Assembly (NCBI GenBank): GCA_004431415.1
Contig: QPMI01000533.1
Coordinates: forward strand, 248,001-312,000
DNA from: Cyanophora paradoxa
Taxonomy: Eukaryota > Glaucocystophyceae > Cyanophorales > Cyanophoraceae
DNA length: 64,000 nt
Direction of reading: 5' to 3'
The notes below the pieces were generated by a model. That model saw nothing but the letters and a program-made list of their open reading frames with translations, ran no database searches and was not told the DNA's origin. Below, one piece after another: positions 40,901 to 48,421 of this stretch. Each line of letters begins with the position of its first letter. The stretch's first letter is position 1. The position numbers and the translations under genes are program-made.

Positions 40901-43187
40901 CCCCGGCTCCTTCGAGTTCACCTTCTCGAAGGAGGTGCTCTCGGGGCGGACGCGCACGTTCGTGGAGGAGTCCCTCCAGCTCGAGGACGTCTGCCCCGAG
41001 ATGCCCGTCATCCCGGCTTCGCCTTCGCCTGCGACACGCGTGCGCCGCCCGTACCCCTGCGCCCCGCCCCGTACCCCCGCCGACGCCCCTTGCGCAGATT
41101 TCGTGGTGCGGGCGCCGCAGGACAGCACGGGCAGCGCCTGCGTCCTCGTCATGACGCACGAGGAGGCACGGGAGCGGTACGCGGGCTACATGAACACCTG
41201 CTACATCCAGGGGCGCCTGCCCGCGGGCATCGAGGAGGCGACCGAGACCTGCGACTGGCCCACCGTGTACGGCATGCTGCACCCCTTCATGCCCAACGTC
41301 GTCAAGCACCTGGCGGACAACGGCTACGTGACGGCCGACGAGTTCGGCTACGCGGCGGCCGTCCTCTACGCCTTCAACCTCGTCGGGCCGTGGAACTTCT
41401 GCGACAAGCCCGTCTTCGACCGGGAGCCGCGCGCGGAGATGGAGCCGCCGTCCGAGGGCGCCATGCTGCAGTACTGCGGCATCATCAAGGGCCAGTCGGG
41501 CACAGGCAAGTCGATGGTGACGCAGATCATGACGGAGTGCCTGCCGCCAAGCCGCGTCTGCGTCTACCGCCCCTCCAAGGGCTCGGCCTTCTCGGAGCAC
41601 GGCGGCGAGGAGGCGATCTGCATGGTGATGGCGGAGGGCCTCGACCCGCGGGCCTGCTCGGAGGAGGAGCTCAAGATGCGCTCCGGCGACGCCTACTCCC
41701 GCAACTTCAAGAACGTCCGCGGCGACGATGTGCGCACCAAGGCGACGCGCAAGGTGCTTGTCATCGTCTGCAACAGCTTCCCGCAGGTGCGCCCGTTCCC
41801 CTTCCCCTCCTTCTCCCCGGCGCCCTTTCTCACCTGCCCCGGCGCAGCTCGAGAACCGCATGCTCGAGTTCTTCGCCCGCGTCGTCCTCATCCCCCTCGA
41901 CCACAAGCCGGCCAAGAAGCGCACCTACCTCCACTCCGACATCCGCGAGAACGAGCTGCCGGCGCTCATGGTCGCGGCCTTCACCTTCGCGTGGAAGATC
42001 ATCCACGCGCTCTCCGACGGCAAGGCCTCCTGCATCCAGGCCTTCGAGCCGGCGTGGCTGCGGGCGCAGCGCCTCGGCTTCTGGCAGGAGACGACCAAGT
42101 GCCCCCTCACCCGCTTCATCGTCACCCACTGCGCCGTCGACCCCACCACGTACGTCGCCGCCCCGAACACGGAGGGCTGGATGACGAGCGTCGCGGGCAT
42201 CGTCGAGTACATCGCGCGCACGGAGGGCCCCGACACCGCCGCCGCCGTCGGCGCCGACATCGAGAACGGCCGGCAGGACGAGACCCTCGCCGGCTTCGGC
42301 TCCTCGTGCCGCCTCTACTCCTACAAGCTCGGCGGCGTCTGGCAGACCTACATCCGCGGCATCGTCCCCAAGGCCCCGCTCTCCCTCGGCGAGAGCCAGC
42401 CGGCGCTGGAGGCGATCGCGATCCCCGTCGCGCAGTTCAAGGACCCGGTGGCCGACGTCGGGCCCTTCCTCGTCCAGCCCCACACCAAGGGCAAGGGCAA
42501 GCGCACCCGCAACTCGGCGCCGGCCTTCCTCCCGCCCCAGCCCCCCGCCACGGCCCCCCAGCAGCGCCCCGGCCAGCAGCGCATCGACGAGATGCTGCCG
42601 CGCCAGGTCCGGCCCCGCGTACCCCCCGCCTTCCCTGTACCCCTCCTCCCCTCGCCCCCCTCCTGATCCAAGGGCAGGGTACCCCGACGAACGGCGGCGC
42701 GGGCCCGAGCGGCTACGGGAGCTCGGCCTCCTCCGCGAGCGCCGACGGCCCCAGCCCCGTCCCCGGCCCCGGCGCCGTCCCCGGCCCCGGCGCCGTCCTC
42801 ACCGCGATCCAGGGCTTCGGGGCCCAGCAGGAGGCCGAGCGGCGGGCGCTGGCGGCGCGCCAGGCGCGCGAGGCGGAGGAGCGGCGCCAGGGCCTCTGGG
42901 CCCAGCGCCTGCAGGCCACCATCGCCTTCCGCGCCGAGCTGGACTCCGGCTTCCGCGCCGGCCAGATCGCCGGGGCGGAGGCCTCGGAGCGCTGGCGGGC
43001 GTTCGAGGCGGAGTCGGCGGGGCTGGCGAAGGGCCTCGGCTACAGCTACCGGCGCGTGCCCGTGCTCAAGGACTACGCGTCGGCCGCGGCGCTGGAGGCC
43101 TCGCGGGCGGAGATCGACGCGGCGGAGGAGCAGGCGGCGCGCGAGGAGGCCGAGGACCAGGCGCGCTTCCGGCACCTGCACCACTGA
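37994..43187 (+). CDS. SF3 (D5-like) helicase with large N-terminal extension, about eight introns
   Basis: Replicative helicase-type protein. Superfamily-3 motifs: Walker A IIKGQSGTGKSMVTQ (~41485), motif B ICMVMAEGLD, B' ELKMRSGDAYSRNFKN, motif C RKVLVIVCNSFP (~41750), then after an intron NRMLEFFARVVLIPLD with the Arg finger; the order matches poxvirus-D5-type ATPases. N-terminal exons start MSRLALPPEIPAKLAKN and include a Cys pair CRTCRDRHGRQGIC and an OB-like DLVPEFEVPGVTIGDRV, then a long acidic/Ala-Pro-rich disordered linker (39.2-40.3 kb). Introns: 38320-38386, 38675-38727, 38989-39071, 40573-40727, ~41039-41096, 41787-41847, 42607-42677, plus an unresolved join near 40.0-40.2 kb; donors GTGCGCC, acceptors GCAG. 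C-terminus has QQRIDEML, weakly like a PCNA-interaction box, and a helical Glu/Ala-rich tail. No primase motif seen. Confidence 0.8.
40626..40712 (+). tRNA. tRNA-like sequence inside a helicase-gene intron (degenerate)
   Basis: GTGGCCCAGCTGCTTAAGGC matches the D-arm/A-box of tRNA-Ser/Leu (GTGGCC.AG.GGTTAAGGC), a variable GC stem follows, and GCGTTCGAACCCCGC matches the T-arm/B-box. The acceptor arms do not pair, and the anticodon stem is poor, so this is at best a pseudo-tRNA or tRNA-derived repeat. It sits in intron 40573-40727. Confidence 0.35.
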
Positions 43188-43246
43188 GGCCCCCGAGGCC
43201 CCCGAGGCGGTATTTTTTCTCAACCCTCCCTCAATTCGGTCCCGCG

Positions 43247-43435
43247 ATGGCCTTCGAAGCTTATCCTGCCCATTACTCGCTAGGAGCGCTGGCCGCGACC
43301 CTCACCTGGCTCCTCGGCGGCACCCCCACGGCCTCGGCGGTCATAGGCGTGGGCTTCGGCTACGCCGCCAAGTCCCTCTACGCCCCCGGCGGCGCCTCGC
43401 AGGCGGCGGCCGGCATGCGCCCCGCCGGGCGCTAA
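43247..43435 (+). CDS. Small membrane protein (62 aa)
   Basis: Unrecognised. Two hydrophobic segments (LGALAATLTWLLGG and AVIGVGFGYAAKSLY) make a membrane hairpin; C-terminus is Gly/Ala/Arg-rich. ATG is preceded by TCCCGCG; 59 bp after the helicase stop, followed by three more short plus-strand genes. Small hydrophobic proteins like this are common in viral inner-membrane or virion sets, but the role is inferred. Confidence 0.55.
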   Translation: MAFEAYPAHYSLGALAATLTWLLGGTPTASAVIGVGFGYAAKSLYAPGGASQAAAGMRPAGR

Positions 43436-43643
43436 CTTTTCAAAGTTCATTCTCCCCTCCCCCTTTTCCGAGTTCCGAGTCCGTTGGCGTTCCCTTTTAA
43501 ATTTTCTTCATTCTCGTTACACGTTCGAAGATGTCGAGCGCGGTAGAGAAGCTGCTGTGCACCGTGTTCAAATCGGATTCGCGATGCAGCAAGATCGGCG
43601 AGGCGGCGAGGGCTAAGGGTGGGCGGCGGCGGAGGGGCCCAGG

Positions 43644-44009
43644 GTGAAGGCGGCGGATCCCGCGCCGCCGTCGCTGAAAACGATCAAGGGGGCGGGCAAG
43701 GGCAGGAGCGTGGGGGCGCTGCCCCTCGTGGCGATCGCGCCGGGGCAGAGGGAGGCGGCGCACGCGGCGACGGCGGCGCTGGCCGCGCGGCGCCAGGCGG
43801 AGGCCTACCCGTGCCTGGGCCAGGGGCTGCACCCGCCGGCCGGCCGCCCCTACGCCGTGAGCGCCTACTTCGACGAGGCCAACCGGCTGAGCTGCCAGGA
43901 GCTGTGCGACAACCGCATGCGGCGCGCCGTGGACGGGCACCTGCCGCTGCTGGTGGCGCTGGGCGGCTCGCTCCTGATGGTCTGGTACCTGCGCGGCCTG
44001 GTCATTTAG
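43644..44009 (+). CDS. Basic protein with C-terminal transmembrane anchor (121 aa)
   Basis: Unrecognised. Basic, Pro-rich N-terminus (PSLKTIKGAGKGRS), a Cys-containing middle (YPCLGQG; LSCQELCDN) and a single C-terminal membrane helix (LPLLVALGGSLLMVWYL) two residues after which charge ends the protein, so a tail-anchored topology. Plus strand, 38 bp before the next gene, which has the same architecture. Confidence 0.6.
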   Translation: MKAADPAPPSLKTIKGAGKGRSVGALPLVAIAPGQREAAHAATAALAARRQAEAYPCLGQGLHPPAGRPYAVSAYFDEANRLSCQELCDNRMRRAVDGHLPLLVALGGSLLMVWYLRGLVI

Positions 44010-44046
44010 ATAGTTTTTCGAAACCCCGGTTGGAAGCTAGCCAAGG

Positions 44047-44382
44047 ATGAGCTGGCTCGATGCGCTGCTCACGAAGACCTTCGGCCCCAAGGGCCAGCCG
44101 CGCCTGCAGTTCGGCGAGATCAACGCGGCGATTGGCGCCACGGTGGAGACGAAGAACCGAGAGAACGTCCTGCGCGGCGACGGAGGCGCGTGGGCCGACA
44201 TTGCGGCGGGCGCCCTGGGCTCCGCGCTCACCGCACCGGGCAAGGCGGGCCGCGCGCTGACGGACGGGGCCGAGCGCTTCTGGCACTGGCTCAAGGTGGC
44301 CGTTGTCATCGCCGCAGCGGTTGTGGCGGGTCTGCTGGTGCTCGAGGCTCGCGCGCTATTTTCTAAACGCCAGGTAAACTGA
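44047..44382 (+). CDS. Small protein with C-terminal transmembrane helix (111 aa)
   Basis: Unrecognised. Opens MSWLDALLTKTFGPKGQPRL, has a Gly/Ala-rich middle (GALGSALTAPGKAG) and a long membrane helix VAVVIAAAVVAGLLVLEARA near the end, followed by a short basic tail (FSKRQVN). Resembles its upstream neighbour only in layout. The next ATG is 8 bp after its stop, implying tight packing. Confidence 0.6.
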   Translation: MSWLDALLTKTFGPKGQPRLQFGEINAAIGATVETKNRENVLRGDGGAWADIAAGALGSALTAPGKAGRALTDGAERFWHWLKVAVVIAAAVVAGLLVLEARALFSKRQVN

Positions 44383-44389
44383 GCGAACC

Positions 44390-44767
44390 ATGCCCCGCGG
44401 CGGCTCTTCCCCCCGTGTTTCCTTCGCTGAGAACCCAGTGGCGAACGCAGCGGACGGTACCCCCCTGGAGCCCGGAGTGAAGCTGGAGCGCGCGAACGCA
44501 GTCTCCACCAAGAAGGCCAAGCGCGCGCTGGCGCTGGAGGTCCCGGTCGCGGAGGATACGGAGAAGGTTGCATTCAACAAGCGCAAGACGTACAAGGCGA
44601 TACGCGAGGGACAGCTGCTGCCCACGGACTCGGTTCCCGGGCTGCCGGGCACCACGGCCGGCGAGCTCCTAGTGCGCAACCTGCGCCTGCAGTACGTCTC
44701 CCGCCTCCGCCGCTCCAAGGCCAAGAAGGCGCGCCTGGACTCGGGCGATAGCAGCTCTAGCTCGTAG
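44390..44767 (+). CDS. Small basic protein with Lys-rich C-terminus and poly-Ser tail (125 aa)
   Basis: Unrecognised. Contains basic clusters STKKAKRALALEV, NKRKTYKAI and LRRSKAKKARL, then DSGDSSSSS. These look like nuclear-localisation and casein-kinase-type phosphorylation sites, as in DNA-packaging or nuclear viral proteins. Last gene of the plus-strand run; it converges with minus-strand 44795-45079, only 27 bp apart. Confidence 0.6.
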   Translation: MPRGGSSPRVSFAENPVANAADGTPLEPGVKLERANAVSTKKAKRALALEVPVAEDTEKVAFNKRKTYKAIREGQLLPTDSVPGLPGTTAGELLVRNLRLQYVSRLRRSKAKKARLDSGDSSSSS

Positions 44768-44794
44768 GGCTCTGTACTGTTGTATTCAATGCCT

Positions 44795-45079
44795 TTACCA
44801 GTTCCTGTTCCTATCCCAGAGCACGACTCGGGTGAAGGGCACGGTCATAGCGAACATGAACTCGGCGAACTTGGCAAAGTTCATCAGGGTTCCCAGGCGG
44901 GGATCCTCCCAGTAGATCGCCTCGCGCAGCGCCTCGTAGACGCGCATGAGGGAGCGCTCGTTCTCCGTCGCGAAGGCGTCGCCGGGCTCGTCGGGGTCGG
45001 GATCCGTGAGCTCGGAGTACTCGTCCGAGCTGCCCGCGCTCTCGGCACCTGCGGCGGGGTCGGGCGAGGGGTCGGGCAT
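44795..45079 (-). CDS. Small acidic protein (94 aa)
   Basis: Unrecognised. N-terminal half acidic and Ser/Pro-rich (SSDEYSELTDPDPDEPGD), C-terminal half helical and hydrophobic (LMNFAKFAEFMFAMTVPFTR). Minus strand, 26 bp after the stop of the next gene upstream (45106-45447). Confidence 0.55.
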   Translation of the reverse strand: MPDPSPDPAAGAESAGSSDEYSELTDPDPDEPGDAFATENERSLMRVYEALREAIYWEDPRLGTLMNFAKFAEFMFAMTVPFTRVVLWDRNRNW

Positions 45080-45105
45080 TCTCTACTAGTAGAGGGGCCA
45101 GAAAA

Positions 45106-45447
45106 TCACGGGCGCCGGAACTCCATCGAGTCGCCGCGCCAGTACTTGTTGCCGGAGGCGAGCAGCTTCATCGGCTCGCCCGTCGAATCGTGCTTCCAGG
45201 CCTCGCCGTCCCAGAGGGCCGTGCCGCCGTCCTCTAGCTTGAGGCGGTGGCCCGGCTCGAGACGGTTGCCGTCGAGCATGCGGCCGGCCATGAGCGCCAG
45301 GTCCCACTCGGTGAGGTTGCGCTGCTCTGCGGGGGTGAGGCCGCGCTCGACGCGCTCGGGCTGGCGCGCCTCGCGCTCCATGCGGCTGAGGCCTACCAGG
45401 AAGAAGATGGGCAACGCAAAGGCCATGAGATCTAGCAGGGCCTCCAT
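45106..45447 (-). CDS. Small protein with N-terminal transmembrane helix (113 aa)
   Basis: Unrecognised. Starts MEALLDLMAFALPIFFLVGL (a signal-anchor-like helix), then a charged domain with repeated Trp/Gly turns (LEDGGTALWDGEAWKHDSTG; GNKYWRGDSMEF). The turn pattern suggests a small beta domain. Eleven bp after the stop of 45459-45746. Confidence 0.55.
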   Translation of the reverse strand: MEALLDLMAFALPIFFLVGLSRMEREARQPERVERGLTPAEQRNLTEWDLALMAGRMLDGNRLEPGHRLKLEDGGTALWDGEAWKHDSTGEPMKLLASGNKYWRGDSMEFRRP

Positions 45448-45458
45448 TGAGGAGGGAC

Positions 45459-45746
45459 TTAGAAAAGGTTCCGGACCAGGCCCGAGAGCTGCGGGCCCAG
45501 GCGCCGGGCGGCGTAGTAGAGCGCGGCCGCCGCCGCCGCAAGGATCAGCAGGCGCGGCGGGCCGCGCGCCGGCTCCTCCAGCGTCAGGTCCACGGTCTCC
45601 GGCCCGCGCGCCGGAGCCGCCAGGATCTCGGGCTCGGAGCAGAGGGACTTGGGCCCGTGGCGGCGGCGCTGCTTGGGCGCCGAGGCGGCGGCGGTGAGAA
45701 GGTCCTCAGGCTCCTGCTTGATACCTGCGCAGTCAGCAAAGTCCAT
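45459..45746 (-). CDS. Small protein with SUMO-site and SIM-like motifs and a C-terminal transmembrane helix (95 aa)
   Basis: Unrecognised family. The start at 45746 (MDFADCAGIKQEPEDLL) is preferred; an in-frame ATG at 45821 would start inside the repeat region. The sequence has a perfect sumoylation consensus I-K-Q-E followed by P-E-D, a basic KQRRRHGPKS stretch, a SUMO-interaction-like ETVDLTLEE, and a membrane helix LLILAAAAAALYYAARRL before the C-terminus. Such a set would suit a protein acting at nuclear bodies or the nuclear envelope; this is inference from short motifs. Confidence 0.55.
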   Translation of the reverse strand: MDFADCAGIKQEPEDLLTAAASAPKQRRRHGPKSLCSEPEILAAPARGPETVDLTLEEPARGPPRLLILAAAAAALYYAARRLGPQLSGLVRNLF

Positions 45747-45814
45747 GCTTGCTGGGTACCTTGGAAAATTGTGGGAGGCGTCCGGAGTGTGCGAACGTAG
45801 CTCCAATGGGATTT

Positions 45815-46520
45815 GCGTCATTTACGTCCGCGTCATTTACGTCACGGAGTTTGCCGGCGACTCGGGACTCGGGCCCAACTTCTCCCGGTAAGTTCGAGAC
45901 TTGAACTCGGCGGGGGTACCCCCGGTGTCCTAGTGTCCTAGTGTCCTAGTGTCCTAGTGTCCTAGTGTCCTAGTGTCCTAGTGTCCTAGTGCTACTAGCT
46001 AGGTGGTATCGATATCTAGCTAGCTAGCGCTAGCGCTTGCTTAATTAATTAACCTGAAGGGTCGCGTCATTTACGTCCGCGTCATTTACGTCACGGAGTT
46101 TGCCGGCGACTCGGGACTCGGGCCCAACTTCTCCCGGTAAGTTCGTCACGACCAGTAGCTACTAGTACCGCTAGTACTACGTAGTACTACTTAGTACTAC
46201 TTGGTACTACTTGGTACTACTAGCTTAGTACTAGTAGCCACCGATACTGGTACAGCTTTTATAGATTTAAGCATTCATTCAATGTGAATAACGATAATAG
46301 TAATAATAATAACGATAAGTAATAGGGATACCCTATTTTTCCAAGTCTCGAACTTACCGGGAGAAGTTGGGCCCGAGTCCCGAGTCGCCGGCAAACTCCG
46401 TGACGTAAATGACGCGGACGTAAATGACGCGACCCTTCGGTAACCTCCGCAACCCTTCAGGTAAATGTCAGGTAACTTCAGTTGAGTTAATTAAGCAAGC
46501 GCTAGCTAGCTAGATATCAC
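45815..46520. repeat. Complex inverted/direct repeat region: candidate viral replication origin and enhancer
   Basis: An ~85-90-bp unit with two TGACGTAAATGACGC-type sites (CATTTACGTCCGCG + CATTTACGTCACGG) and CCCAACTTCTCCCGGTAAGTTCG lies at 45815-45904 (direct), 46074-46145 (direct) and 46342-46430 (inverted); a shorter inverted copy is at 47258-47309. An outer inverted repeat GATATCTAGCTAGCTAGCGC...GCTTGCTTAATTAA flanks it (46009-46050 and 46484-46518). Between lie eight tandem TGTCCTAG octamers (45926-45990), five TAGTACTACT-like decamers (46171-46220) and an AT-rich core with ATAACGATAATAGTAATAAT (~46282-46325). No ORF. TGACGT is the core of bZIP/CREB sites. Confidence 0.75.
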
Positions 46521-46945
46521 AGCTCTACCTTGCCCAAGTTGATGGTATCTAGCAGGGCCTGCTCCTCCAAGTCTGCACCGCCGCCGCCGCCCAGCGCTAG
46601 CGCTAGCTCGATACCGCCTCCGGCCTTGATCTCCCTTGGCTCCAGCCACCTGAGGGGCTCAGGCCACCTCCTCCTGGTGAAGCCGGTATCGTTGCTCTTG
46701 TCCAGCTTGAGGTAGCGGTAGGGCGCCGGCGCCGGCCAGTCCGGCCTGTGGCCGCTTGCCTCCTTGGCTATGTCCTTGGGCCTACGCGGTCGCAGGTCCG
46801 CCTTGGCCTTCGCCCTCTGCAGGGGGCCCAGCGCCTTGAACTTCGGTGCCTTGGTCGCCGGCAGGGCCTTGGGCTGGGGCTTCTGGGGCTTCTGCGTCTT
46901 CACCGCCTTGGGCTTCGGCATCCTTGGCTGCTTCGATTTCGGCAT
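46517..46945 (-). CDS. Basic Lys/Pro-rich protein overlapping the upstream gene (142 aa)
   Basis: Unrecognised. N-terminal 50 residues are Lys/Pro/Gln repeats (MPKSKQPRMPKPKAVKTQKP), like histone-tail or DNA-condensing proteins, followed by a more globular part (YRYLKLDKSNDTGFTRRRW; WLEPREIKAGGGIELALAL). Its first ~164 bp overlap the end of 46782-47183 in another frame, so it may be made by reinitiation, a separate transcript or frameshifting. Ends at the outer inverted repeat of the origin-like region. Confidence 0.5.
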   Translation of the reverse strand: MPKSKQPRMPKPKAVKTQKPQKPQPKALPATKAPKFKALGPLQRAKAKADLRPRRPKDIAKEASGHRPDWPAPAPYRYLKLDKSNDTGFTRRRWPEPLRWLEPREIKAGGGIELALALGGGGGADLEEQALLDTINLGKVEL

Positions 46946-47183
46946 ACTTCTTGCTCATAAATGAGAAAAGCGCCTCAAAGTCTGCCTTTATCTGCTCCTT
47001 GGTCCAGGATGTCATCTGATCCGGGTCACCTGAGAACGGCGCATCGAACGCCACGTGGAGCGATTTGCAGGCCTGGGCAATCATTGGCTCGGGCCATGCC
47101 AGCTCGATCAGCTGAAGGTAGATGTTGAGGGCCTTGTCGAGCTTGGCGCCCTGGGAGACCAGCTGGGAGATGGCGGGCTCCAT
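46782..47183 (-). CDS. Helical protein with acidic Ala/Gly/Glu tail (133 aa)
   Basis: Unrecognised. The start at 47183 (MEPAISQLVSQGAKLDKALN) is preferred over an ATG at 47273 whose leader is Pro/Ser filler. Residues 1-90 are a compact helical domain (LIELAWPEPMIAQACKSLHV; WTKEQIKADFEALFSFMSKK); the tail EAAKDAEAQGGEDAEAPEAP is acidic. Overlaps the basic gene downstream. Divergent from 47445-47918; the gap holds the fourth TGACGTAAATGACGC element. Confidence 0.6.
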   Translation of the reverse strand: MEPAISQLVSQGAKLDKALNIYLQLIELAWPEPMIAQACKSLHVAFDAPFSGDPDQMTSWTKEQIKADFEALFSFMSKKYAEIEAAKDAEAQGGEDAEAPEAPAQGPAGDQGTEVQGAGPPAEGEGQGGPATA

Positions 47184-47257
47184 GGTGGGTAGACTAGCAT
47201 CAGAAAATGGCGCCAAGTTTGAATCTATTTTTTTACTACTTGGCGAGGGGCTGGGCC

Positions 47258-47444
47258 CGGGACTCGGGCCCAAACTCCGTGACGTAAATGACGCTGACGT
47301 AAATGACGCCGAATTTTCAAGTTGCCCTCACATGAACCTCAGCTGAGCGCTCACCTGACCCTCACCTGAACGGCCTCTATAAGCACGCGGCACGCGGCGT
47401 TCCCCTCACACTCTCAATCTCTCTCAACGCAACCAGCAAGCACC
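47258..47444 (+). promoter_or_regulatory. Bidirectional promoter with bZIP-type sites, CACCTGA motifs and TATA box
   Basis: TGACGTAAATGACGC-type pair at 47279-47309, then CAGCTGAGCG, TCACCTGACC and TCACCTGAAC at 47340-47370, a TATA box CTATAAG at 47377-47383, and the ATG at 47445 in CACCATGG context 60 bp later. Typical Pol II layout. Confidence 0.7.
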
Positions 47445-47918
47445 ATGGCCCTTGTTGCCCAGTTCTTCGTCGAGGAATACACCGTGCGCGTGATCGGCGA
47501 GCCCATTGACCGCGAGGTGGAAGTTCTCAAGGACGGCAAAGTAGACGACTGCAAAGACTGCCCCGGTAAGATCCTCCTCATGAAGCTCTCCGACGATGGC
47601 TTCTCCTTCACCCTGGTCTCCTGCGCCAAGACCCAAACCGGGCAGACGGCCTACATCGTGACCTTCTCCGCGGGGCGCCTGAACTGCACGCATGTTCAAG
47701 TACCCGAGTGGGCCTCGTTCTGCGCGGCGATCTCTCCCTCAGGCCGCTCCCTCGCCTACACATTCTTTGAGGGGTATCAGTGCAACATCTGGGTCTTGCG
47801 GAGGCAGATGGGCTCCCTCCAGATGAAGGTCGATCAGCTGCACCAGCAGTGCGGCTACCCCTTTAGCCTTGACGATAGGATGATTTCCTTTGATCTTGAT
47901 GGCTCTGTATCCCTCTGA
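47445..47918 (+). CDS. Virus-like protein of unknown function (157 aa)
   Basis: Unrecognised. No membrane segment. Contains paired Cys (DDCKDCPGK) and a beta-rich body (ILLMKLSDDGFSFTLVSCAK; TAYIVTFSAGRLNCTHVQVP). Ends with a short helix and FDLDGSVSL. Own TATA box at 47377 and optimal Kozak context indicate expression by host Pol II. The gene after it (48027-48317) is smaller but has a similar Cys/beta style, so they could be distant paralogues. Confidence 0.65.
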   Translation: MALVAQFFVEEYTVRVIGEPIDREVEVLKDGKVDDCKDCPGKILLMKLSDDGFSFTLVSCAKTQTGQTAYIVTFSAGRLNCTHVQVPEWASFCAAISPSGRSLAYTFFEGYQCNIWVLRRQMGSLQMKVDQLHQQCGYPFSLDDRMISFDLDGSVSL

Positions 47919-47944
47919 AATTGAACGCGTGTTTTCTGACTTCG

Positions 47945-48026
47945 TCTGAAGCTCACCTGAAGTGGGGCCTTAAGAGGGGGCGCGGGCCTCGCTTCCCTTG
48001 CACTTTGTAGCCGAGAGAAACCAAGG
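47945..48026 (+). promoter_or_regulatory. Promoter with CACCTGA motif and TTAAGAG TATA-like box
   Basis: CTCACCTGAAGTGGGGCC is followed by TTAAGAGG at ~47970-47977, 50 bp before the ATG at 48027. Same layout as the neighbouring plus-strand promoters. Confidence 0.55.
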
Positions 48027-48317
48027 ATGTGCGCCCCCCAGTACTTCACCTGCTGCCTGACCTTCGGCATCTTCGAGTACGAGGCCATGGAAGAGAATCT
48101 GGACGAGAACGGCGAGATCTGCTTCAACTACTGCAGGCTGCTTCGCAACATCTCGCTGGAGTGCCGCAAGGGCGACTGCTTCCAGCACATCATGCTCAAT
48201 CCCGCCAAGAACGAGATCACCCTGTACGCCGTCGCCAGCCCCAGCGCCAGATTTAGACTCTCGAATATTCGCGTAGCCGTGATCGAGGCCCTTCCCCTCC
48301 CCAGTGAGACGAATTGA
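48027..48317 (+). CDS. Small Cys-rich virus-like protein (96 aa)
   Basis: Unrecognised. Eight Cys in 96 residues, clustered as MCAPQYFTCCLTFGIF and NGEICFNYCRLLRN and LECRKGDCFQ. Could bind zinc or be disulfide-rich. Beta-strand-like C-terminus (ITLYAVASPSARFRLSNIRV). Flanked by genes with the same promoter architecture. Confidence 0.6.
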   Translation: MCAPQYFTCCLTFGIFEYEAMEENLDENGEICFNYCRLLRNISLECRKGDCFQHIMLNPAKNEITLYAVASPSARFRLSNIRVAVIEALPLPSETN

Positions 48318-48421
48318 ACACGTGTTTCACCTGAATCACCCGAGCGCTCAGCTGAGGTCAGGTGGGGCGCCCTTTAAATATTTTCTAGCGCTAGGCTGAT
48401 CGCACGCTAAGCTCAGACAAC
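48318..48421 (+). promoter_or_regulatory. Promoter with CACCTGA/CAGCTGA/TCAGGTG motifs and TTTAAATA box
   Basis: TTTCACCTGAATCACC, GCTCAGCTGAGGTCAGGTGG and the TATA box TTTAAATA at 48373-48380, 42 bp before the ATG at 48422. Confidence 0.65.

Noticed and set aside
41830-42483. Minus-strand ORF of 217 codons opposite the helicase
   Set aside because: Antisense shadow of well-supported SF3 helicase exons; Asp/Gly/Arg-rich from GC-rich codons.
45926-45990. Eight TGTCCTAG repeats as a possible CRISPR array
   Set aside because: The units are 8 bp and contiguous with no spacers; the context is eukaryotic/viral with no cas genes.
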